Shown here: positions 6,713 through 14,412 of the stretch, piece by piece
How the letters are laid out: the number at the start of each line of letters is the position of its first letter
Position numbering within the stretch: the first letter of the stretch is position 1
Origin: CAZUVM01 sp964623885
Lineage (GTDB): Bacteria > Verrucomicrobiota > Verrucomicrobiia > Limisphaerales > UBA8199
Direction: 5' to 3'
Assembly: GCA_964623885.1 (NCBI GenBank)
Contig: CAZUVM010000191.1
Location: 1 to 18,724, forward strand
DNA: 18,724 nucleotides
Translations under genes and position numbers: made by a program
The notes under the pieces: generated by a model
Seen by the model: the letters and a program-made list of their open reading frames with translations, nothing else
What the model was told of the DNA's origin: nothing
Databases searched by the model: none

Positions 6713-7669
6713 TCAGAGCCCCGGGGTCAGGATGATATTCCGGTAGGCGATGCTGCCGTGGTCGCCCTGAAGATAAATCGGTCCCGGCAGTTCCTCGTGA
6801 CTGTCGAAGGCGCCGCCGGTGATTCCTGGAACCTCGCGGTTCACAATAATCGCCTGCCTGTTCTGCACCACGGTAACGAATCGGCCAACAAACGTAATAT
6901 CGAAACTTTGCCAGACTCCAGGGCGCCGTGGCTGCTCCGGATTTGGGGCAAGAAACCCGTAGATCGCGCCCATATGGTGACTGGGCGGTTCTTGGATAGA
7001 ATCATCTTCCACCTGGACTTCGTAACGACCGCGCAGATAGATGCCGCTGTTTGCGTTCGTCGGACAGTTTACTTCGATGTGGAGCTTGAAATCTTGAAAC
7101 TTTTGCTCGGTTGCGATGTTCGAACCCGCAGAACGGTTGATTAAACAACCGTTTTCCACAACCCAACTGGAGCGCTTGTCCGGGTTGTCGAAGGTCCAAC
7201 CAGCAAAGTCATGTCCATTGAAAAGGGTGACTGGCTTGCCCCACTGTGTGTTCGGGCTTCTGGTGAGGGCGGGAGCCCGTTGCCCAGTCCAACTCCACGC
7301 GATTCCGTCGGGGCCCTGGGCTATGCCCGTCAGGCTTTCGCCAGTCAGCCTGCCGCTAAAAACCAGATCCGTTTTGCTTCCTTCTTCCTCCTTGGGCGAA
7401 ACGAACCGGATCTGGCCGCCTTTGATAACAACCTCGGGTAACGGTCGAGCATTTCCCCAGCGCCCAACAAAACGTGCCTGCCAGACACCGTTCGGCTGAA
7501 TCAGTTCCAGCCACGAAGGGTACTGTTTTTCGTTCACTTCCCGGATCGTCAGGTCCCATCGGCCAAGGAATCGCTGCTCCTCTTTCATGTTCTGCCCAAT
7601 AGAGGAACTCCTCGCGAGTATTAAGACGAGACATGCCGCCGCGAGTCGGGGGAACAGAGTGTCCAACAT
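6713..7669 (-). CDS. Secreted DUF1080 (3-keto-disaccharide hydrolase-like) protein
   Basis: 318 aa. Residues 1-26 form a signal peptide (LAAACLVLILA core, cleavage near SSSIGQ). Residues about 33-132 make a separate beta-rich domain with FLGRWDLTI, VWQARFVGRWG and SWTGQRAP. Residues 146-318 carry the DUF1080/PF06439 fold, recognised from LFNGHDFAGW (149-158), SGIYLRGRYEVQVED (208-222), HHMGAIYG (231-238), VWQSFDITF (252-260) and GPIYLQGDHGSIAYRNI (296-312). Family members have a concanavalin-like jelly roll, and some hydrolyse 3-keto-glycosides in the periplasm after a dehydrogenase has oxidised the sugar. The Gfo/Idh/MocA gene at 9107-10498 belongs to a family that can supply such a step, though the two are not in one operon here. 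The N-terminal domain is additional to the minimal DUF1080 protein. No SD precedes the ATG. The family is well supported, the substrate unknown. Confidence 0.9.
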   Translation of the reverse strand: MLDTLFPRLAAACLVLILARSSSIGQNMKEEQRFLGRWDLTIREVNEKQYPSWLELIQPNGVWQARFVGRWGNARPLPEVVIKGGQIRFVSPKEEEGSKTDLVFSGRLTGESLTGIAQGPDGIAWSWTGQRAPALTRSPNTQWGKPVTLFNGHDFAGWTFDNPDKRSSWVVENGCLINRSAGSNIATEQKFQDFKLHIEVNCPTNANSGIYLRGRYEVQVEDDSIQEPPSHHMGAIYGFLAPNPEQPRRPGVWQSFDITFVGRFVTVVQNRQAIIVNREVPGITGGAFDSHEELPGPIYLQGDHGSIAYRNIILTPGL

Positions 7670-7841
7670 GGAGAGTTTATTGATTACAGCTTCGTTTCAC
7701 GCTCAAAGCACGGGTCCATCGAAGTCTTACCGGGAATAATCGTGAAAGCAATCGTCGGTATTTTGTGGAAATGCGTTGCCCAACGAACCATGACTGATTC
7801 ATTCGTGAGGCCCCGCCGGCTGCGTGGTCCAATTTGGACAG

Positions 7842-9023
7842 ATGAAAACGACTGGTAAAGCCCTCAAAGAAGTGTCAGCCAGTTCCCGCCCGAGCCGGCG
7901 CGGCAATCTCGTCATCTCGATCCTGCTCCTGGCGGTCATAGCCATTGCAATTCACGAAGCGACCCAAGCTTCGCGAGAAGGGAGAAAAGTTCAGGCGCTC
8001 AGCGAGCGAATCCAGCAACTGCAAAAAGAGCGGGATGACGCGTTGAAGAGCCTGGCGGATGCATCAGCAAAGCGGATACCGAGGTTGCGCGCGCGACCGG
8101 CGCAGGAGGCCAATCAACCAGTGGAAAGTCTGCCATCCAGCACTCTATATGCTCGTCTCAAAGATAATCAACCGATGCTGACAACCGAGCAGGTCGAGGC
8201 GTACCTCAAGTCTTACGGTCGCAAACCGTCCAGCTTGCTGGCCGCGTACCGCACGAGTGGAGACCCAGCGCTCCTGCGCGAGGCCATGCAAAAGTATCCC
8301 AATGACCCTCAGGTCGCCTTTGAGGCGGTCTTTGCTAAGGATATATCTGCCGCACAGCGACGCCAATGGTTGAATGCGTTTGAGCAGAGCGCGCCAGAAA
8401 ACCCATTGGCAAATTACCTTTCGGCACGCGAGTACCTCAAAGCCGGCCAGACGGACCTGGCTTTGCAGGAATTCGGTGCGGCTTCGGGCAAACACCAATT
8501 CGATGACTATACTCTCAGCCGAAGACAGGACGATGAAGAAGCTTACCTGGCAGCGGGCTATCCGACCGCTGAGGCCAAGATGGTAGCTTCCTCACAGGTG
8601 CTGTTGCCACAGCTTGCGGAGTTAAAGCAATTGGGAGTGCAGATGGTTGATTTGGCCAAGAGTTACCGAAGTGCCGGTGACGATGCCTCAGCGCAGGCCC
8701 TTCTGCAAATGACGACAGGTCTGGGGCAGAGCTATACGGCGGGAGACTGTGGCGTCAGCCATTTGGTTGGATTAGCCATCCAGCGCATCGCTCTCGGTGC
8801 CATGGACCAGGCCAGCACGTACGACGATTCTGGCCACACAGTCCAATGGCAACTCGATCAACTTACCCAGAAGAAAGCCGCGATCACTACGCTCTTCAGG
8901 GACAATTCATCGTTGCTGGAGAACATGTCGGATCAGGATTGGATCAGCTATATCGATCGCGACAAAAACTTCGGTGAAGAGGCTGCGATGCGCTGGGTGG
9001 TCAGCAAAAACGAGCAGAAGTGA
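7842..9023 (+). CDS. Membrane-anchored coiled-coil / TPR-like hypothetical
   Basis: 393 aa from ATG 7842; an ATG six codons upstream is possible, neither has an SD. A basic N-terminus (SSRPSRRGN) is followed by one membrane helix at about 22-38 (LVISILLLAVIAIAIHE), then a coiled coil at 47-78 (GRKVQALSERIQQLQKERDD), then a Pro/Arg linker and a mainly alpha-helical region. Residues 136-230 have TPR-like spacing (YRTSGDPALLREAMQKYPND, LNAFEQSAPENPLANYLSA, EYLKAGQTDLALQEF). A second helical part runs 240-393. The topology suggests a single-pass inner-membrane protein with its bulk outside the cytoplasm. It sits between the DUF1080 and Gfo/Idh/MocA genes but is transcribed away from one and convergently with the other, so it is not in their operon. 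I do not recognise a named family. Confidence 0.8.
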   Translation: MKTTGKALKEVSASSRPSRRGNLVISILLLAVIAIAIHEATQASREGRKVQALSERIQQLQKERDDALKSLADASAKRIPRLRARPAQEANQPVESLPSSTLYARLKDNQPMLTTEQVEAYLKSYGRKPSSLLAAYRTSGDPALLREAMQKYPNDPQVAFEAVFAKDISAAQRRQWLNAFEQSAPENPLANYLSAREYLKAGQTDLALQEFGAASGKHQFDDYTLSRRQDDEEAYLAAGYPTAEAKMVASSQVLLPQLAELKQLGVQMVDLAKSYRSAGDDASAQALLQMTTGLGQSYTAGDCGVSHLVGLAIQRIALGAMDQASTYDDSGHTVQWQLDQLTQKKAAITTLFRDNSSLLENMSDQDWISYIDRDKNFGEEAAMRWVVSKNEQK

Positions 9024-9034
9024 TCGGCGGTAGC

Positions 9035-9068
9035 GCCTTGCCGCGCCATCGCAGCCGGCCAGCAAGGC
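9035..9068. terminator. Possible stem-loop between convergent genes
   Basis: GCCTTGC (9035-9041) can pair with GCAAGGC (9062-9068) across a 20-nt GC-rich loop. It lies in the 83-base gap where the coiled-coil gene and the oxidoreductase gene end facing each other. There is no T-run, so a termination role is weakly supported. Confidence 0.25.
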
Positions 9069-9106
9069 TGACTCCACTCCCTTAGGATTGGTTTGCGCTC
9101 AAATCG

Positions 9107-10498
9107 CTAGACCTCCCAACCGGCGCGATGTTGCCGCCTGGTCAGGTGCGAGAGGTCCGCGTTTTTGGCTTTAGCATTGGGGCCATCCCAATCGATGCGC
9201 TTGCCGACGCCGTGACGCAGGGCCACACAGCCGAGCAAAATGGTCTCGGTCAGATAAGCGGCGATATCAAAATTCGAGTAAGCCAGCTCCGGCTTGCCGG
9301 CCTTCATCGCGTTGAACCATTCCTGGTTGTGGCCCGGCGAGCGCGGAATGCTCTGGGGCACTGCCTTGCAGGCCGGATGATCGTTGCCTGAGGTGTAATC
9401 CTTCTCTTCTTTGAGCAACACGAAGAACTGCGTGCCGTAGTCATCCGGTGAGAAAAGCTTCCCCTTTTCTCCAATCAGCAGGCAGCCGCTGCCGGGCAGT
9501 TTATCGCGCATCTCGACGATTTCCTTGGTAGCCTCGGTTGGAGGGCGTTTAGTGGTGGGGCTATTGGGATTACCATCGTACCACCAGAACTTCAGTGGCG
9601 CCATGTCTTCACGAGCAGGGAACTCAAAGCGAATGCGCGAGGTCAAAGGGAAAGTCTCCGGGTGCATATCTGACGTGGATTCGCACTCGATGACGTCCGG
9701 ATAGCCAAGCTTGAGCGCGCGGAACGGCATGTTGACCGTGTGGCAGGCCATATCACCCAAGGCACCGCAACCGAAATCATACCAGCCACGCCATTTGAAC
9801 GGGTGATACACGTCGTTTTTGAACGGTCGCTGATTTGCCGTGCCTAGCCAGAGGTCCCAATCGAGCGTCGCCGGCACTGGGTCTTCGCCAGCGGGCCGGT
9901 CGACGCCCTGCGGCCAAATCGGCCGGTTGGACCACACATGCAATTCATGCACAGGGCCTATGATGCCCGCCTGAATGACCTCGACCGCTCGCCGCAACCC
10001 GTTGGCGGCGCTGCCCTGATTGCCCATCTGCGTCGCCACATGCTTTTCTTTTGCAAGCTGACGCATGAGCCGGGCTTCATACACCGTTTGGACCAGCGGT
10101 TTCTGGCAGTACACGTGTTTGCCCAAGCGCATGGCTGTAGCGGTTACCAGACCGTGCATGTGGTCCGGAATGGATACCGTTACCGCGTCGATGTCCTTTT
10201 CCATCTCGGCGAACAGCTTGCGGAAATCCCTATACTTCTTGGCCTCAGGAAATTTTTGCGCCTTCTTGTTGAGCGTGTTGGCGTCAACATCGCACAACGC
10301 CACGATGTTGCCGCCGCAGTTCGCAGTCGCATTGGAGTCGCTATCGCCTTTTCCGCCCACGCCGACGCACGCGACGTTGATCCGCTCGTTAGCCCCGAGC
10401 ACGTTGCCGACATACGGAACGGCAAGCGCGACGGTGCCAGTGACAGCCGAATAGCGCAGGAATTGGCGACGTGAAAAGGTCCGGTAATTGTTTCTCAT
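9107..10498 (-). CDS. Tat-exported Gfo/Idh/MocA family oxidoreductase
   Basis: 463 aa. A twin-arginine signal occupies 9-35 (SRRQFLRYSAVTGTVALAVP). The Rossmann domain starts at 40 (INVACVGVGGKG, nucleotide-binding glycines 46-51), with PDHMH at 111-115 and QKP at 132-134 in CQKPLVQ, where the usual family signature is E-K-P. The C-terminal substrate domain shows GCGALGDMACHTVNMP (243-258), whose Asp and His are the usual position of catalytic residues. The family moves hydride between a sugar or cyclitol and tightly held NAD(P). The Tat signal fits export with cofactor already bound, as in periplasmic glycoside-oxidising members. It follows the phosphoesterase gene by 97 nt on the same strand, so co-transcription is possible but a separate promoter would fit too. 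The sugar substrate cannot be told. Confidence 0.92.
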   Translation of the reverse strand: MRNNYRTFSRRQFLRYSAVTGTVALAVPYVGNVLGANERINVACVGVGGKGDSDSNATANCGGNIVALCDVDANTLNKKAQKFPEAKKYRDFRKLFAEMEKDIDAVTVSIPDHMHGLVTATAMRLGKHVYCQKPLVQTVYEARLMRQLAKEKHVATQMGNQGSAANGLRRAVEVIQAGIIGPVHELHVWSNRPIWPQGVDRPAGEDPVPATLDWDLWLGTANQRPFKNDVYHPFKWRGWYDFGCGALGDMACHTVNMPFRALKLGYPDVIECESTSDMHPETFPLTSRIRFEFPAREDMAPLKFWWYDGNPNSPTTKRPPTEATKEIVEMRDKLPGSGCLLIGEKGKLFSPDDYGTQFFVLLKEEKDYTSGNDHPACKAVPQSIPRSPGHNQEWFNAMKAGKPELAYSNFDIAAYLTETILLGCVALRHGVGKRIDWDGPNAKAKNADLSHLTRRQHRAGWEV

Positions 10499-10595
10499 AT
10501 TTTCCAGGGTGACTTCAGTTAGGCATTGTAGCGGTTTGTATTCAGTATGGACGTTAAAACTGCAAGTTGGGTTTCATGGCAATTCTAAATAAAAT

Positions 10596-11588
10596 CTACT
10601 CCGGTGGCGGCAAAAGCTTTTGTTGGAAATTAAAGCAATCGGACATGTCGTCCGATGCTGCATCGCGCGCGTTGAGTGGCGCCAGGCCAAACGTCGTTTC
10701 GCAGAACTTAACGATGCTGACGTGTGAGTGAAACGCCTTGGAAATCCCCTGTTTCGAGTAAGGGCTGATCACTAGGCAACCTACGCGCGAGCCGTAGCTG
10801 AATTGCGTGTTGGTATAGGAGGGACCTTTACTCGGGCCACCGCCCGTCCATTTGTCTTTAAGCGGGGGTGTGACATGATCGTACCAGCCGCCCCAATCGT
10901 CCCAGGTGATGAAAATGGCGCAAGTCGCCCAGTACTTGCTTTTGGCGACCAGATTCACACGCTGCGCCGTCCACTGCATGCCCAACTTAACGCTCGCGGG
11001 CGGATGTTCGCTTAGCTCGTTCGGCGTGCCGGGCGCATAAAGCCACGACACGTTCGGCAGGGTTCCCGCCGCCACATCCGTGTCGAATTTAGCCGACAGC
11101 GCGATATGAGAGCTGCCCTTGAGCGCGACGATTTCACTGAAGTAATTCTTCGAAGGTCCGTAGCTGCCCCAGGTCAGGCCTGCTTTGGTCAGGCTGGCCG
11201 GCAGCGACGGAAGATCGAATGGCGGCTTGGGTTGATAGGTGCGCCTCGGACTCGAGTCATCGATCACAGGCGAAGCCGCGGCGATCAGCATGAGATGATT
11301 TGGTTCGGACTGGCTCGCTACCTCGGTGAAATAGTTGTCGCACAAGGTGAATTGCCGGGCATAGGAAAAGTAAGTCGGGATGTCTGTCTCCTTGTATTGC
11401 AGTTGAACTGCACCCGTGCTGCGATTGAGCCACGCCGCATGGTCGTGTGGCTGATCGTGCGCCGGCGGATCGCTGGCTTGCGGCAGCGTCACACCGTTAG
11501 CGCCCGGAAAGGTGCCGAAATAGTTGTCAAAAGTATGGTTCTCTTTGACGATGATCACCACGTGGTCGATGGGATTGTGCGGGTTCAC
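10596..11588 (-). CDS. Phosphoesterase-family protein (phospholipase C / acid phosphatase type)
   Basis: 330 aa if the GTG at 11588 is used. The frame is open to an ATG at 11726, but that start would overlap the upstream gene by 110 bases with a composition-poor extension, whereas the GTG lies 28 nt after the upstream stop and directly before the domain. PF04185 landmarks are clear: HVVIIVKENHTFDNYFGTFP (9-28), QSEPNHLML (93-101), FITWDDWGGWYDHV (226-239), GCLVISPYSKQG (270-281) and HSHVSIVKFCE (287-297). These mark the alkaline-phosphatase-like fold shared by bacterial phospholipase C and AcpA acid phosphatases, which use bound metal to cleave phosphate esters. Most relatives are exported, often by Tat, yet no signal peptide is present with this start. 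It pairs with the EXORDIUM-like gene. The family is secure; the substrate and the start codon are less so. Confidence 0.85.
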   Translation of the reverse strand: MNPHNPIDHVVIIVKENHTFDNYFGTFPGANGVTLPQASDPPAHDQPHDHAAWLNRSTGAVQLQYKETDIPTYFSYARQFTLCDNYFTEVASQSEPNHLMLIAAASPVIDDSSPRRTYQPKPPFDLPSLPASLTKAGLTWGSYGPSKNYFSEIVALKGSSHIALSAKFDTDVAAGTLPNVSWLYAPGTPNELSEHPPASVKLGMQWTAQRVNLVAKSKYWATCAIFITWDDWGGWYDHVTPPLKDKWTGGGPSKGPSYTNTQFSYGSRVGCLVISPYSKQGISKAFHSHVSIVKFCETTFGLAPLNARDAASDDMSDCFNFQQKLLPPPE

Positions 11589-11616
11589 TCGTCTGGATGC
11601 CGGACGTTCGCGCTTA

Positions 11617-12459
11617 CTAAACGCACTTGTTCTGCTGGTTCGACCACTCAAGCTGAACGTTGTAGCCGGCGACCGTTTTGAAGTTCCATGCACAGATGTC
11701 CCCAATTTCTCCATTCGTGTTGTCATACCAGCCCGAACCGGGAACCGGATCGGTTATGGCCTCGCACAGCTCATGCGAGCTCGTGCCCGTCAGCGCTTCG
11801 AAAGCTTGCAGCCCTCCCAGGCACCCGCTGCACGTGGGGTAAGGCATCACCGCGTAATAAACCTTGCCCGCGTTGCTGTGATAGCCGCAGTAGCTCTGGC
11901 ACGATTTGCTCCCGCCCATGATGGAGACCACGTTCGGATCCAAATAAATGAAATAAAGAGTATCGTTGGTCGTGGGAGGCACTGTTTTCGCCGCAATCCA
12001 ACTCTTGAGCTGGGCCTGAATCGCCGAATCGGTGACGCTGCCTGAGGGTGCCTTGGCGCTGATGACCTTGGTGCCGATGAACGCACCATGTCCGATGGCC
12101 TGGCCGGGGACATTGTATTCGGCCAGTTGATCGATCAAGGAGCTGGTCAGGATCGCGCCAAAGAATTGATTCAGTTGTTGCATGAGAGTCGTCGATGCCG
12201 GCGACTGGCCCCAGAGCTTGCCCCAGAAAATCGTAAACACCTGCACGTTCTGAATCAATGGTCCTCCATTATAGGTCAGGTGCGTGTTCGCGGGCGCCGG
12301 GTGCGGCTGGCCGTCGAACAGTTCTGCTCCCTCCTCGCGATAGTTGGCCAACGCGCCAATCGCGATGCTGGGCTTGGGATGGTGCACTGGCGCAATGCGC
12401 ACATATTCGCCAGGTTGAAACATTTGCGCCGCGGCATTGGATTTAGTTGGTTTCTTCAT
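11617..12459 (-). CDS. EXORDIUM-like / HE-motif putative zincin
   Basis: 280 aa from ATG 12459, preceded by a weak purine stretch (AAAGAAAC). The frame extends upstream to 12558, but that part is basic and unlike the rest. The conserved core starts at TYNGGPLIQNVQVFTIFWG (62-80), the pattern of plant EXORDIUM/phosphate-induced protein 1 and bacterial relatives. SSHELCEAITDP (227-238) followed by GWYDNTNGEIGDICAWNF (243-260) matches the HEL-x-E...WYD...E-I-x-D-x-C signature that looks like a metal site; zinc peptidase activity is a guess. Cysteines are frequent (187, 191, 210, 213, 232, 256, 279), which suggests disulfides and therefore export, yet there is no signal peptide. It is the first gene of a minus-strand run with the phosphoesterase gene 28 nt downstream. 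The relationship is moderately sure, the activity unknown. Confidence 0.75.
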   Translation of the reverse strand: MKKPTKSNAAAQMFQPGEYVRIAPVHHPKPSIAIGALANYREEGAELFDGQPHPAPANTHLTYNGGPLIQNVQVFTIFWGKLWGQSPASTTLMQQLNQFFGAILTSSLIDQLAEYNVPGQAIGHGAFIGTKVISAKAPSGSVTDSAIQAQLKSWIAAKTVPPTTNDTLYFIYLDPNVVSIMGGSKSCQSYCGYHSNAGKVYYAVMPYPTCSGCLGGLQAFEALTGTSSHELCEAITDPVPGSGWYDNTNGEIGDICAWNFKTVAGYNVQLEWSNQQNKCV

Positions 12460-12633
12460 GTTTCTTTCTTTGAGCTGGTTCTCGTGTTTCGGTGTAACGA
12501 GGCAATCTCGCCGAAACCGTCGCGTTTTTCCACCCAGGGATTGCCTAAATCCCATCAATGCCTTGCTGCCGGAGAATGATTGCTATTCAGATGATCATTT
12601 TGTAAGCTGATAATAGCGGGTCACAGAATTAAA

Positions 12634-12655
12634 TTCACATAGTTATTAATGTGAA
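12634..12655. promoter_or_regulatory. Inverted repeat in divergent promoter region
   Basis: TTCACAT-N8-ATGTGAA, a perfect 7-bp inverted repeat in an AT-rich stretch, 21 bp before the TTG start of the TIGR03803-type gene and in the 217-bp gap shared with the divergent EXORDIUM-like gene. The size and symmetry fit a dimeric regulator site; it could also be an RNA stem-loop in the 5' leader. A GATAAT box at 12609-12614 might be a -10 element, without a clear -35. No regulator gene is nearby. Confidence 0.35.
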
Positions 12656-12676
12656 CGAAGCGCAGGCTGCGAACAC

Positions 12677-14098
12677 TTGCATAGCATCACCAAAGCATTT
12701 CGGGGCGAATTCTCTCTGACGGCAACGTCGGTGAGCCTCGCGGCACTGGCCATGGCCGGAGCGTTGTGGTGCTCTCTGCTTCCGGCTCGGGCGCAGACCA
12801 ATGTGGGGCTGACTACGATTTATACTTTTAGCCCGAGAGTCTCCTCCACGAATTCCGATGGAGTTTTCCCACGGAGCGGACTGCTGCGGGGAGTCGACGG
12901 GACTTTCTATGGCACGACCTACAACGGGGGAGCATTCGGATGGGGCACGGTATTCCGGATTTCTTCCGGGGGCGACTTTACCACTCTGACGCATTTCGCC
13001 GGCGCGGATGGACGCAGCACCTCGGCGCCGCTGATGCAGGCCCGCGACCGGGTTTTATACGGCACCACCGAAGGCGGCGGCGCGAACAACTATGGCACGG
13101 TGTTTCGGATCAGCACAAATGGAGCGTTCACAAGCCTCCACTCGTTTACGGGGGCGGATGGCTCTTATCCGATCAGCGCCCTGGCTGAACGCGAGGACGG
13201 CGTGTTGTATGGCACGGCGCGCACTGGAGGCGCTTACGGCTATGGAACGGTTTTCAAAATCACCACCAACGGCCTGTTCACCACGCTGCTGTCATTCAAC
13301 GGCACGAACGGGGCGTATCCTTCCGGTGGGCTGTTATTGCTCGCCGATGACAACGGCAATTTCATGGGGACAACTGAACGCGGCGGCACCAATGGCGCGG
13401 GCACTATTTATAAACTGAGCCCCTCCGGACCAATCATTAATTCCTTTTCCTTCGGCTATACCAACGGCAGCGTGCCGAAATGCACCCTCGTCTGCGGTAA
13501 CGACGGGAACTTCTATGGAACCACGAAGTACGGCGGCCCGGGCAATGGGACAAATGGCTATGGCTCGGTCTTCGAGTTTACGCAGGCAGGCCAGTTAATC
13601 ACGATTGCCTTTTTCGATAATCTCAATGGCAGCAATCCCGATGTGGGCCTGCTCAAGACCCGGGATGGCAGTTTGTATGGTGTGTCGTCTTCCACGGTCT
13701 ACAAGGTGACCACTGGCGGCGCCTTGGCGCCCCTGGCCCTGTTCTACCCTGTCAATTATCAGTATCCATATGGTTTGTTCCCGCGCGGCAATCTGGCGGA
13801 AGGCCTGGAGGGCAACTTGTACGGAGCCACCGACCAGGGCGGCACCAACACCAGTCAGGGATTGGTTTATCGCCTCGACCTCCGGCCAAAGTTTAGGCCC
13901 CCCGCCATGAGCCTCGGATCATTCACCCTCACCTGGGGCGCCATACCGGGACAGACTTACCAGTTACAGTATGCCTCCGCCTTGACGAATTGGGCGGACT
14001 TTGGACCGCCGATGACCGCGACCGGATCTCCGTTAACAACCTCCGGCTTAACTACCGCCGATCCGCTGGGCTTCTACCGAGTAAGGCTTTTGCCTTAG
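12677..14098 (+). CDS. Secreted seven-repeat TIGR03803-type propeller protein
   Basis: 473 aa starting at a TTG codon; no ATG or GTG gives a complete signal peptide, and an internal ATG would leave one that is too short. Signal peptide about 7-40, ending PARAQ. Seven repeats of about 50 residues follow, each with D-G-x-L/F-Y-G-T-T-x-x-G-G...G-T-V-F-x-I (starting near 75, 124, 174, 225, 276, 330 and 379; for example GTFYGTTYNGG, GVLYGTARTGG, GNFYGTTKYGG). This is the choice-of-anchor tripartite repeat family, TIGR03803, from memory. Seven units suggest a seven-bladed beta-propeller. Residues 408-473 are the shared FYR-type C-terminal module (TYQLQYASALTNW...FYRVRLLP). The stop codon TAG is formed at the junction with the MITE-like sequence at 14095: its first two bases belong to the TTA and the third is the first base of the element. 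Probably extracellular; ligand unknown. Confidence 0.87.
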   Translation: MHSITKAFRGEFSLTATSVSLAALAMAGALWCSLLPARAQTNVGLTTIYTFSPRVSSTNSDGVFPRSGLLRGVDGTFYGTTYNGGAFGWGTVFRISSGGDFTTLTHFAGADGRSTSAPLMQARDRVLYGTTEGGGANNYGTVFRISTNGAFTSLHSFTGADGSYPISALAEREDGVLYGTARTGGAYGYGTVFKITTNGLFTTLLSFNGTNGAYPSGGLLLLADDNGNFMGTTERGGTNGAGTIYKLSPSGPIINSFSFGYTNGSVPKCTLVCGNDGNFYGTTKYGGPGNGTNGYGSVFEFTQAGQLITIAFFDNLNGSNPDVGLLKTRDGSLYGVSSSTVYKVTTGGALAPLALFYPVNYQYPYGLFPRGNLAEGLEGNLYGATDQGGTNTSQGLVYRLDLRPKFRPPAMSLGSFTLTWGAIPGQTYQLQYASALTNWADFGPPMTATGSPLTTSGLTTADPLGFYRVRLLP

Positions 14099-14157
14099 AG
14101 CGCGTTTGGAGCATGCTGGCGGACCGCGAGCGGTCCCCGCTCGCAGCGGCCGGAACG
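14095..14157. mobile_element. Partial MITE-like element, left end only
   Basis: 63 bp matching the left part of the complete element at 15575-15712 at 55 of 63 positions without gaps. It starts with TTA followed by GAGCG and includes the internal hairpin GCGAGCGG-TCC-CCGCTCGC (14126-14144). The right terminal inverted repeat is not found downstream, so this copy is truncated or decayed. It overlaps the last codon region of the preceding propeller gene. Confidence 0.65.
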
Positions 14158-14175
14158 CGGTGAAACGCTCACTGG

Positions 14176-14198
14176 CGCATCGTAACGCCGACGATGCG
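14176..14198. terminator. Stem-loop downstream of propeller gene
   Basis: CGCATCGT (14176-14183) pairs perfectly with ACGATGCG (14191-14198) around a 7-nt loop, 78 nt after the stop codon of the TIGR03803-type gene. It could stop transcription or protect the mRNA end, but it has no T-run. Confidence 0.35.
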
Positions 14199-14284
14199 GA
14201 ACTGTCGCTGATCACTCTCGGCCAACTCTTGGCTATCGGCTATGACGATTAACGATTGGCGATTAGCGTTTCTCGCCTCACGTC

Positions 14285-14316
14285 TCACGCATCACGCATC
14301 ACGCATCACGCATCAC
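14285..14316. repeat. TCACGCA heptamer tandem repeat
   Basis: Four perfect direct copies of TCACGCA plus a partial TCAC, preceded by degenerate copies (ctcacgtc). It is a short tandem repeat upstream of the NGGFE protein gene. The copy number is small and the period short, so it is not a CRISPR array. The frame reading through it gives a His/Ser/Arg string (THHASRITHH), which argues against the long upstream start of the following gene. Confidence 0.75.
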
Positions 14317-14412
14317 AAAACGGGAAACCTATTGCCGTTCTTTTGTGGTATGATGGCTTCTGTGAAGCCGAAACCTGTTTTGTTGGAAACAACGATGGTA
14401 AAAGGTAAGCCT

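Noticed and set aside
9938..10474. Plus-strand frame of 178 codons in the oxidoreductase gene
   Set aside because: It is antisense to the Rossmann domain of a clear Gfo/Idh/MocA protein.
14285..14316. Possible CRISPR array
   Set aside because: The unit is 7 bp with no spacers, so it is a simple tandem repeat.
14242..14412. Longer N-terminus for the NGGFE protein
   Set aside because: It would translate the TCACGCA tandem repeat and put about 57 residues in front of a complete signal peptide.
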